Positions 1-5,841 of a DNA stretch of 6,765 bases are shown in pieces. Source of the DNA: JALGWA01 sp964604955. Its GTDB lineage: Bacteria > Arandabacterota > Arandabacteria > Arandabacterales > JALGWA01. The DNA is taken from positions 1 through 6,765 of the forward strand of contig CAZSBE010000140.1 of NCBI GenBank assembly GCA_964604955.1, read 5' to 3'. Position 1 is the stretch's first letter, and each line of letters begins with the position of its first letter. A model generated the notes under the pieces. The model made no database searches. It saw only the letters and a program-made list of their open reading frames with translations, and had not been told where the DNA came from. A program made the position numbers and the translations under genes.

Positions 1-413
1 TACCGGTCGAAGCCCTGGTTGAGGCCGAACCTGCTGTCGAGGACATGGCTGCTCACGAAAGCCGCGGTCCCGTAGCCACGCTCCTTGAGAACCTCCGCCA
101 GGGTGACGGCCTCCTCGGGCAAAACGCTCTCATGGCTGATAGCCTTGTGCTTGCGGGGATGGAGCCCGGTGAAGATGGACGCGTGCGAGGGAAGCGTCTG
201 GGGGGCGGAACACACGACCTGCTCGAAAAGCACTGACCGGGCCGCGATATCATCGATGCGGGGGCTCGTCGGCCGCCCGTAACCGTAGCACCCCAGCCGG
301 TCGGGGCGTAGCGTGTCTATGGTGATCACGAGAACGTTGTAGTCGGGCTCGCCGCCGCAGCCGGCGGTCACTGCGAGCGCGCTCACCATTATTAAGAGAG
401 ATAGTCGCCTCAA
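1..413 (-). CDS. Sulfatase/alkaline-phosphatase superfamily lipoprotein, N-terminal part (truncated by window edge)
   Basis: The first 137 codons are visible; the C-terminal majority lies beyond the left edge (family members usually exceed 400 residues). I chose the TTG at 413 because it has GGAG six bases upstream (420-423) and gives a complete lipoprotein signal: Arg2-Arg3, a hydrophobic stretch 4-15, then T-A-G-C with Cys19 as the lipidated residue. The ATG at 389 would cut this signal in half. The mature part begins with the superfamily's first strand, VLVITIDTLRPDRLGCYG, in which Asp33 is the expected metal ligand. The nucleophile region follows, APQTLPSHASIFTGLHP (70-86). In formylglycine sulfatases this region reads C/S-x-P-S-R, but here it is T73-L-P-S-H77, so the formylglycine precursor is absent and Thr73 is the probable nucleophile. 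The name 'sulfatase' is therefore by fold, and the reaction could be phosphate-ester hydrolysis or group transfer. It is the last visible gene of a four-gene minus-strand block, 67 bases after a GT-C-like gene. The family call is firm; substrate is unknown. Confidence 0.85.
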   Translation of the reverse strand, partial: MRRLSLLIMVSALAVTAGCGGEPDYNVLVITIDTLRPDRLGCYGYGRPTSPRIDDIAARSVLFEQVVCSAPQTLPSHASIFTGLHPRKHKAISHESVLPEEAVTLAEVLKERGYGTAAFVSSHVLDSRFGLNQGFDR

Positions 414-419
414 AGCGGT

Positions 420-423
420 CTCC
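420..423 (-). promoter_or_regulatory. Ribosome binding site GGAG that decides the TTG start at 413
   Basis: On the minus strand GGAG is followed by six bases and then TTG at 413. This is the best-spaced Shine-Dalgarno match near the gene and selects a TTG start in front of the lipoprotein signal peptide, rather than the ATG at 389 inside it. Confidence 0.6.
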
Positions 424-480
424 AATCCCGCGGTTTGCCGTCACTTCCTTTTACGAAGGTATATCAGCAAGGTTCCCAAG

Positions 481-2601
481 TCAATCGCCGGAGGGCTGAG
501 TGACGGAGTCCGGAAACTCTATCTTCCAGAGCCCGTAAGCGTCATTGCTGTGGATGGGACGCGTCCAGGCGGTGCCGGCCATGAATCCGCGTCCAAGCGA
601 CATCGACTTCTCCGCGATCACGTATCTCACGCCAAGCGCCTCTATCTCCTCCCTCACCAGCCCTTCGAGTGGTCCGGTCTGGAAGAGATCCCTTATCTCG
701 GCATGTGACCTTTGCCCCTCGGTTCTGAACGTGACCGGGTATGCGTCGCCCACGAACCCGGGAATCCTCAAGTTCGTCTGACCCGACCCGAGAACCACGC
801 CCTGGGGAGAGGGCTCCATCGCGAGCGCTCCTAATACGTCCTCAAGCTCCGGCCTGGTCCTCCCCGAATCCCTGGTCGCGGAGAGAGAGGCGAAGTAATT
901 GGCGGGGTTGCCCCTGCAGACGGCTAGCGCAAGCAGGACGGCGATCACCCACGCCGGTATGGTCCGGCGCGCGATCCGTTTCAGGATAAAGGCCGTGGTC
1001 AGCCCCCAGGGCAGAATCCACGTCAGACGGTAGAGCATCTTCCTCGTAATAACTGCCGACGTCAGGTTTGCCAATCCGGGAACGAAGGTAAGGGCGAGAA
1101 CGGTGAAAGTAAGCACTGCAAGATAACGGGCCGCGTTGCTCTGCCGGACATACTTCAGGAGCAGGAAGGTCAGTATGAGTCCGAGTATGGCCAGCGGATA
1201 GCGGGTTATCAGAAGGGGATGGCCTACGTGCATCCTCTCCGAGAGGGCTATCACCCTGTCTCCGGCCGAGAACCTCCCGCCGCTGCCCGGGAAATGGGGA
1301 TCGAAATAGGACGAGACGCCTCCGCCCTCGTGCGGCCCCGCCTCGCGCCCTTCCAGCGTCGATACGGTGGCCACCCTGCCCTCGATGAGAATCAGACCCG
1401 AGACCACGAACGGTATCAGGACCAGTGCAAACCCCAGGGCGGTTCGTCTTTTCCTGTTTCGCATAGTCTCTATCGCAATGAACGGAACGATGGCGACCCC
1501 GGACCAGACCGCGGCCATGGGATGAACCAGCGTCGATCCGGTCAGGCAGAAGGCGTAGAGAATCCACAACCTCCAGGACCACCGCGATTCCTCTCGCCAC
1601 TCCCATGTACTGACTCTTTTCCACAGGCGTAGGGCGAGCGCGGTGACGGCGGGCACCATTATGAGGCATGCAACGGTCTTATCCTGCGCCGTTCGGCACA
1701 AGAACGCCCAGCCGGCGCTGTCTGAGGGGTATGCGCTCGAGACATAGAATACTACCTGTAGGAAACAGGCGAGATAGGCGATCTTCTCGGATCCGAATAT
1801 CCGCCTGGCAAACGTAAAAAGCGCGAATACGGCGAGCGGCAGAAGGAGTATCGGCAGGTAAACCTGGTGAAAACGGACCGGGTCTACGCCGCTGGCGCGC
1901 GAGAGCATCGCCTCGGCAACCCACCAGCCGCCGTACCACGCCCTGGGGGACGCCGGCTGGCCGTTGTCGAAGAAGGCGCTCTCGGAGTTGATGGGGATGT
2001 CGTTCACGTAATCGCGGATATGCGCGAGGTAAAACCAGTCGTCGGTATCTCTCGGAGTGAGAAGAGTGGTGAACGCCAGCATGACTGCGGCACATACAAG
2101 GATGATGACCGCGGCCTTCCGGTACTCTCGAGGCCCAAGACGCGCTTCGGATCTGAAGAGCATGATCGTGAGGGCCGCCGCCAATACCAGATGGACCCCC
2201 ATCATTATGTGAATGAGAGCGGTCAGGCTGAGCGCCGTCAGGATCCCGACAAAGCCCAGCATCGAGAGCAATGCCAAACCAACGGCGGCGCCTACGGCAA
2301 GGCCCTCAAGGGGGTGACGCTCCTCGGCGCCCGGGCGAATCAGCAGAGTCAATGCCGCCCCGGGTACAAGAATCAATGCAAGTGAAAGCAAGGCCCTCAG
2401 CAACGAGGGGACAGTAGGGCCAAGCCTCCCTGTCAGCGCCGCAACTGCCATGAGGCCCACTATCATGAAAACGTGGGCCGGACAGCAGGGCCTCTCGACA
2501 CTCCATCCATTCCAGGGGCGTTGCTGCTTATTCTGTTCCTGCTTCTGCACTTTTGACCTGCTCGTTTCCGGGTACCCCGCCTTCATGTGCCGATGCAACA
2601 C
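481..2601 (-). CDS. Polytopic GT-C-like membrane protein, probable lipid-linked glycosyltransferase
   Basis: This is a 706-residue integral membrane protein with about 12-13 hydrophobic segments (roughly 42-58, 66-88, 98-125, 127-148, 163-182, 247-265, 273-290, 307-325, 345-378, 388-406, 468-484, 490-510, 525-540, 548-561) and a soluble C-terminal domain from about 570. The long loop after the fifth segment starts with the acidic motif D185-T-D-D188-W-F-Y and continues to about 245, containing W222-Y-G-G-W-W. An acidic pair in an early extracytoplasmic loop is typical of GT-C enzymes, which use polyprenyl-phosphate sugars outside the membrane. A second large loop (407-465) and the C-terminal globular region ending a strand in GVRYVIA also fit that architecture. 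I cannot name a specific family. The start is uncertain: GTG at 2601 and ATG at 2586 both lack a good Shine-Dalgarno. The frame stays open upstream into the preceding gene but offers no ATG, GTG or TTG there. The first about 40 residues are hydrophilic and rich in Gln, Lys and Arg, so probably cytoplasmic. It sits between another GT-C gene and a sulfatase-like lipoprotein gene. Confidence 0.75.
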   Translation of the reverse strand: MLHRHMKAGYPETSRSKVQKQEQNKQQRPWNGWSVERPCCPAHVFMIVGLMAVAALTGRLGPTVPSLLRALLSLALILVPGAALTLLIRPGAEERHPLEGLAVGAAVGLALLSMLGFVGILTALSLTALIHIMMGVHLVLAAALTIMLFRSEARLGPREYRKAAVIILVCAAVMLAFTTLLTPRDTDDWFYLAHIRDYVNDIPINSESAFFDNGQPASPRAWYGGWWVAEAMLSRASGVDPVRFHQVYLPILLLPLAVFALFTFARRIFGSEKIAYLACFLQVVFYVSSAYPSDSAGWAFLCRTAQDKTVACLIMVPAVTALALRLWKRVSTWEWREESRWSWRLWILYAFCLTGSTLVHPMAAVWSGVAIVPFIAIETMRNRKRRTALGFALVLIPFVVSGLILIEGRVATVSTLEGREAGPHEGGGVSSYFDPHFPGSGGRFSAGDRVIALSERMHVGHPLLITRYPLAILGLILTFLLLKYVRQSNAARYLAVLTFTVLALTFVPGLANLTSAVITRKMLYRLTWILPWGLTTAFILKRIARRTIPAWVIAVLLALAVCRGNPANYFASLSATRDSGRTRPELEDVLGALAMEPSPQGVVLGSGQTNLRIPGFVGDAYPVTFRTEGQRSHAEIRDLFQTGPLEGLVREEIEALGVRYVIAEKSMSLGRGFMAGTAWTRPIHSNDAYGLWKIEFPDSVTQPSGD

Positions 2602-2657
2602 ATAGCATACGGCCGGGGTCCTATCAAGCAGGACTATGCGCCTCGGGCTGCAAGGAC

Positions 2658-2691
2658 CGTGTCCCGCCGCCGAAGGCCATGAGTGGACACG
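2658..2691 (-). repeat. Inverted repeat in the gap between the two GT-C genes
   Basis: CGTGTCC (2658-2664) and GGACACG (2685-2691) are perfect 7-base inverted copies separated by 20 bases that themselves hold the short palindrome GCCGAAGGC. A second smaller hairpin lies nearer the downstream gene: GTCCT (2618-2622) and AGGAC (2630-2634) with a seven-base loop. Neither is followed by a T-run, so this is not a canonical terminator. mRNA processing, stabilisation or partial attenuation between the two cistrons is possible, and so is chance. Confidence 0.3.
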
Positions 2692-2719
2692 CGTGTTCGC
2701 CGAATCATACCTCCCCAGG

Positions 2720-4315
2720 CTATCTGGTAATCCTGTCCACCCGGCCGACGCGGTGCGCCTTGGCGATCTCGAAGACGACGCCCTTGCTCCTGCCGTGTGT
2801 CTTCAGCCATTCGCGCGCGTCGCGCACACTCTTCACGGTCTGGATGTTCCTTCCGGCATAGTAGATGACGCGCGGGTCAATTCTCACGTTGTCGGCCCTC
2901 GGAAATGCGAACACTACTTCGTCGTCCGAACTGTTCTCCCGGATGGCCGCCCCGAGGGCGCTGTAGCGGTCGGGCTCGAAGCATGCAGCGAAGTGGTGCT
3001 CGTAAGTCGCGAGGGACATGAAGAGCGTCAATGCCAATGCGCCCAGCAGGGCGCAGGTCCTAACAAGCCGCCCCGCAGGCATGGTCGCGGCTCGCGCGTA
3101 ACCGATCCCGACGACGAGCGATACCGGGACGGAGACCTTGAGCACGGAGTAGTCATGGACGGCTGTCCACTTGAGGAACACGACGTAGTGCAAGATGATG
3201 GGGGCGGCCGCCATCAGGATCAGCGTGTACTCTCTGCGGGTCACTCCGTCCCGGGTGCCGGGCCGGGAAAACACCAACCCGATGCCAGCTATCACCAGCA
3301 TGGGAAGCGCCGACAGGTAGGCATGTGCATGGTGAGTCAGAATCCGCAGCGGATCGGAGGGAGAAAGTATGCTCCTCTGTCTCGCCGCAGCGAGGAGGCC
3401 CCGGCACAGGTTCCCGGGACCGGCGATGGCTGAATACTGGAGGAGGCAAAGCAGGATTGCCGCCGCCGAGGCCGCGACGGTCGCTATTATCAGCGAATTG
3501 CGATCGCGCCCAGTCCTCAGCCTGACCAGCGAATAGACAATAAGCGAAAGCGCGAAGAACGTTCCGTGGTGGTCCGTATAAACCAACAGGAACGTGATGA
3601 CGCCCAGGAGCGGCACGTATATACCCGGCGGCCTGTACTTGCTGACGGCAAGGTCTAGCCTGGCCACCACATAGAGCCCTCCAATCCACAGGTAATGCCA
3701 GAAGATATCCCAGGAGTATGTATTGGAAAAGTACCAGAGGTTCGCCGGAAGGAAGATGAAGACGGCTCCCGCGAGGAGCGCGCCGTATCTCCGCGCCGGG
3801 CCTTCCGGCGCTATGGTATCGACGGTAAGATAGATGAGAATCGCTGCAAGGAAGTGAAGTATAAGGTTCATGATCTGGAGCCCCAGCACGCTCGGCTCGA
3901 TGCGAATCAGCCGAAACAGAGCGTGAGCGAACATAATTGAGAAAGGGGGGAAGCTTGTATAGTAACCCTTCCCATCCTCATCCATGAGGCGCATCCCCCG
4001 GTTCATGATGAACCTGTCCGTCTTAAGGGGATAGGTCTGGAGCAGACAGAAGCGGTGTTCGAGGGCCCCCTGGCTCTGCCAGTTCTCCAGGGTGACCATG
4101 CTCATTGCCGTAAGGACCTCGTTTTGGCAGGACAGTGGCCGGTTAATGTGCGGGAGGCGGACTACCAGTGCCAACAGGAAGAGGAGGACCATGGCCATAG
4201 CGTGTGTCGCCGCATTGCTGCGGGCCCGCCGGCAAGCCCATACTGCAACCAGGAGGCCTATGACAGGCCCCGTGACTGATGCTGCATGTGGCGACAGCAA
4301 TAGGATTGACGGCAT
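2720..4315 (-). CDS. GT39/PMT-like GT-C membrane glycosyltransferase
   Basis: This is a 531-residue polytopic protein. I chose the ATG at 4315 over the one at 4321 because GGAG (4324-4327) lies eight bases from the former and only two from the latter. Hydrophobic segments lie near 13-28, 38-54, 143-166, 177-192, 204-219, 231-246, 252-264, 275-297, 334-349, 362-381, 390-407 and 417-434, with a soluble C-terminal domain 440-531. The loop after the second segment carries LPHINRPLSCQNEVLTA (54-70); Q64-N-E66 sits where GT39 relatives carry an acidic residue (often in a Q-x-E context). It is followed by Y118-x-T-S-F-P-P124, matching the Y-x-x-x-P-P signature after the first loop of PMT/ArnT-type enzymes. 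The C-terminal region with R-V-I-Y-Y-A-G-R (482-489) resembles the small domain closing many GT39 proteins. Expected role: transfer of a sugar from a polyprenyl-phosphate donor to a lipid, glycan or protein acceptor outside the membrane. It starts 55 bases after the arylsulfotransferase-like gene, so the two are probably cotranscribed. Donor and acceptor are unknown. Confidence 0.8.
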   Translation of the reverse strand: MPSILLLSPHAASVTGPVIGLLVAVWACRRARSNAATHAMAMVLLFLLALVVRLPHINRPLSCQNEVLTAMSMVTLENWQSQGALEHRFCLLQTYPLKTDRFIMNRGMRLMDEDGKGYYTSFPPFSIMFAHALFRLIRIEPSVLGLQIMNLILHFLAAILIYLTVDTIAPEGPARRYGALLAGAVFIFLPANLWYFSNTYSWDIFWHYLWIGGLYVVARLDLAVSKYRPPGIYVPLLGVITFLLVYTDHHGTFFALSLIVYSLVRLRTGRDRNSLIIATVAASAAAILLCLLQYSAIAGPGNLCRGLLAAARQRSILSPSDPLRILTHHAHAYLSALPMLVIAGIGLVFSRPGTRDGVTRREYTLILMAAAPIILHYVVFLKWTAVHDYSVLKVSVPVSLVVGIGYARAATMPAGRLVRTCALLGALALTLFMSLATYEHHFAACFEPDRYSALGAAIRENSSDDEVVFAFPRADNVRIDPRVIYYAGRNIQTVKSVRDAREWLKTHGRSKGVVFEIAKAHRVGRVDRITR

Positions 4316-4323
4316 GCACATCG

Positions 4324-4327
4324 CTCC
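4324..4327 (-). promoter_or_regulatory. Ribosome binding site GGAG selecting the ATG at 4315
   Basis: GGAG on the minus strand stands eight bases before ATG 4315 but only two bases before ATG 4321. The spacing favours the second Met, which shortens the protein by two residues. Confidence 0.55.
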
Positions 4328-4343
4328 ATTGCAGGACTACCCG

Positions 4344-4357
4344 GACGCGCCGGCGTC
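4344..4357 (-). repeat. Small GC-rich hairpin between arylsulfotransferase-like and GT-C genes
   Basis: GACGC (4344-4348) and GCGTC (4353-4357) pair around a four-base loop, and two further G-C pairs could form across one mismatch. No T-run follows, so it is not a recognisable intrinsic terminator. It lies just after the stop codon of the upstream gene and could tune expression of the distal genes or protect the mRNA end. In such GC-rich DNA it may also be chance. Confidence 0.25.
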
Positions 4358-4370
4358 AGGCCACTGGGAT

Positions 4371-5612
4371 CTAGCGCCCGAGATAGGCCGCGTCGTATCT
4401 TGTCATGCGGTATATTATGCCTCGCAGCCCTGTCTCGTTGCTTTCGAAGTTCCAGAAGTCCCAAACGATTTCACCGTTGGGAGTCACTTCGAAGACATGT
4501 CCCTTCTCACTCTCTGTTATCAGAGTGTTGCCGTTCGGCAGTCTCTGATTGCTTCCCCTCAGGCTGGAGAAGAACATGTCGGGTGGGTCGCTCTCGTACT
4601 TCCAAACGATCTCGGTCGTGGCTGGGTCTATCTCTACAATCCTGGAGTGCTTCCTCAGGAGTGTGCCGTTGTCGAAAATCAGTATGTTTCCGTTCTCCAG
4701 AACGGTCGGATGATGGGGCCGGTCGAGCATTCCGGGGCCCCAGGTCCAGACAATGCGTTCTTTCTCAGCGTCGAGTATGCCGATCAAGTTGAGGTTCCGG
4801 ATGCAGAATAGGAGATCGCCCCGCCGGCCGACTGCAATGTCTCGAGGCAGCTCCTCGATGGTGTTGGCATGAAGGACGTCGAATCCTTCGATTTTGTTGA
4901 AATGCTTTCTCAGGCGAGGGTATTTCCTCTTTTTCTGTTCGAACGCCGCCTCCGGAATCACCTCCCTGAAGATATCGTATAGAGAGATCTTCCTCTGGGG
5001 ACGGCCGTCACAATCCAGTACAACGATGCTGTTGTCTCTTATGGTCTTGAGGTTGCCTCTCCGTTTCACATCCCGGACGTCCACCGCCAGCACATAGACA
5101 TCCCCGTTCTCGGTGACGGCGAAATCGTGGTGGTATGCCACCTTGCCGCTGCTGCTGAGAAGCGGATTCTCGGCAGCCCTGCTCACCCAGATGATGTCGG
5201 AGTCCCAATCCATTTTGACAAGACCGACGTCTTCTGCCAGGACAAACAGGTTGCCGGCCTCATCCATCTCGGAGTAAACCCACCCGCGGCCGGTGGCATC
5301 GCCGGGAGCCCAGGAGTGCACGATTTCACCTTCCATATTGAGAAGATGCGCTCCGCCAATCAGCCGGGAGGTCAGGAGGTTCAGGCCCGGATAAGAGAGG
5401 TCCGGGTCGTAGAGGGCAACCCCTTTCATCTCCGGATTGGGATCGTCCTTAACGTAGGACAGATAAGGCAGTCCCTCGAAATCGCTGATGCTCGCCTCTT
5501 CCTCGAATGGGGCCGTCGAGATGCCGATCACGCCCCTATCCCAAAGCAGCCACAGTGCCGCGACGGCGAGCAGGATCGCGGCCGCCGGCAGCATGGTTCT
5601 GAGCCTCGGCAT
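4371..5612 (-). CDS. Membrane-anchored arylsulfotransferase (ASST) family beta-propeller protein
   Basis: The 413-residue product has a hydrophobic segment at about 8-24, read as a signal anchor or signal peptide, and a large extracytoplasmic beta-propeller made of repeated strands such as the NGDVYVLAVD and NGNILIFDNG types. It matches the arylsulfotransferase family, PAPS-independent enzymes that move sulfate from a phenolic sulfate ester to another acceptor through a sulfurylated histidine. Expected active-site positions are present: H161-H162-D, H248-A-N250, an Arg after a hydrophobic strand (R272 in CIRNLN), H300-H301 before the NGN-x-L-I-F-D-N-G strand, and the late signature Q-R-L-P-N-G-N-T-L-I (356-365). 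By analogy with E. coli ASST, H248, R272 and one of H300/H301 are the likely catalytic set; this alignment is from memory of the family. ATG 5612 was chosen because GGGAG (5623-5627) lies ten bases upstream. GTG 5621 is one base from it, and ATG 5594 is also possible. It is the first gene of the minus-strand block. Sulfate donor and acceptor are unknown, and some family members may have other roles. Confidence 0.82.
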   Translation of the reverse strand: MPRLRTMLPAAAILLAVAALWLLWDRGVIGISTAPFEEEASISDFEGLPYLSYVKDDPNPEMKGVALYDPDLSYPGLNLLTSRLIGGAHLLNMEGEIVHSWAPGDATGRGWVYSEMDEAGNLFVLAEDVGLVKMDWDSDIIWVSRAAENPLLSSSGKVAYHHDFAVTENGDVYVLAVDVRDVKRRGNLKTIRDNSIVVLDCDGRPQRKISLYDIFREVIPEAAFEQKKRKYPRLRKHFNKIEGFDVLHANTIEELPRDIAVGRRGDLLFCIRNLNLIGILDAEKERIVWTWGPGMLDRPHHPTVLENGNILIFDNGTLLRKHSRIVEIDPATTEIVWKYESDPPDMFFSSLRGSNQRLPNGNTLITESEKGHVFEVTPNGEIVWDFWNFESNETGLRGIIYRMTRYDAAYLGR

Positions 5613-5622
5613 TTGCAGCACA

Positions 5623-5627
5623 CTCCC
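5623..5627 (-). promoter_or_regulatory. Ribosome binding site GGGAG upstream of the arylsulfotransferase-like gene
   Basis: GGGAG on the minus strand is ten bases from ATG 5612 and only one base from the GTG at 5621, which argues for the ATG. The spacing of ten is long but usable. Confidence 0.45.
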
Positions 5628-5711
5628 GCGTATGAGACCTCATTGGGAACGAGCACTCCGGCGAACCCATAGACTGGGCAGAACGAGTGCGCGCTCCGCA
5701 ACCCCGGCCGT

Positions 5712-5740
5712 ATTGTCGCACTCTCTCCGCATTTGTGCAA
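5712..5740 (-). promoter_or_regulatory. Candidate sigma-70-type promoter for the four-gene minus-strand block
   Basis: On the minus strand TTGCAC (5740-5735) and GACAAT (5717-5712) are separated by 17 bases, the ideal spacer. Each box matches the consensus only in part (3 of 6 and 4 of 6). It would give a 5' leader of roughly 95 bases. It lies in the only sizeable gap upstream of the block, where a promoter is expected. Confidence 0.3.
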
Positions 5741-5804
5741 CCGTTCTCGCGGGCCCGGTAAGTGCCGAAGAGGGCCCTATCGGCCATGGTCGAACCGTAA
5801 GTGC

Positions 5805-5834
5805 TTGCGGGTTCTGTGAGAAGCGGATTAGAAT
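5805..5834 (+). promoter_or_regulatory. Candidate promoter directly before the plus-strand gene, implying a leaderless transcript
   Basis: TAGAAT (5829-5834) differs from the -10 consensus at one base and has a weak -35-like TTGCGG (5805-5810) 18 bases upstream. The ATG at 5842 begins seven bases after the -10 box, where transcription would start, and no Shine-Dalgarno is visible before that ATG. The pattern fits a leaderless mRNA but rests on a single site. Confidence 0.3.
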
Positions 5835-5841
5835 CAAACCC

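Larger units (their letters stand above)
5613..5841. other. Divergent intergenic region between the minus-strand block and the plus-strand glycosyltransferase gene
   Basis: This is the longest stretch without a gene. It must hold promoters for both directions, and weak candidates are listed separately. CTCCGCA occurs twice (5694-5700, 5725-5731) and GAACGAG twice (5647-5653, 5681-5687), numbers that chance could produce. Open frames crossing it have Arg/Ala/Gly/Cys-rich compositions, lack ribosome binding sites and look non-coding. I see no RNA gene or riboswitch. Confidence 0.5.

Noticed and set aside
250..444. GTG-started minus-strand frame at 444 overlapping the lipoprotein gene
   Set aside because: Its translation is Arg-rich without motifs. 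The other frame, from TTG 413, gives a lipoprotein signal and the sulfatase-fold strand.
436..460. CCTT/AAGG hairpin after the 706-residue gene as a terminator
   Set aside because: The stem is only four base pairs and no T-run follows on the transcribed strand. The next gene follows in the same direction.
842..1669. 275-residue minus-strand frame inside the 706-residue gene
   Set aside because: Arg/Gly/Pro/His-rich out-of-frame translation with no recognisable motif. The main frame has continuous membrane segments here.
2604..2634. TTGATA and TATGCT boxes on the minus strand upstream of the 706-residue gene as a promoter
   Set aside because: The boxes are separated by only about 12 bases, too short for a sigma-70 promoter.
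2636..3433. 265-residue plus-strand open frame opposite the 531-residue GT-C gene
   Set aside because: Its translation is rich in Gly, Arg, Pro, Asp and His, has no membrane or domain pattern, and lies wholly antisense to a well-supported gene. It is a GC-driven shadow.
5647..5731. Repeated 7-mers (GAACGAG twice, CTCCGCA twice) and GCACTC/GAGTGC copies as possible operators
   Set aside because: In a 229-base GC-rich region one or two repeated 7-mers are expected by chance, and the copies share no longer flanking match.
5536..5787. Short minus-strand frames crossing the divergent intergenic region
   Set aside because: They overlap the start of the arylsulfotransferase-like gene in another frame, have no ribosome binding site, and their compositions look non-coding.
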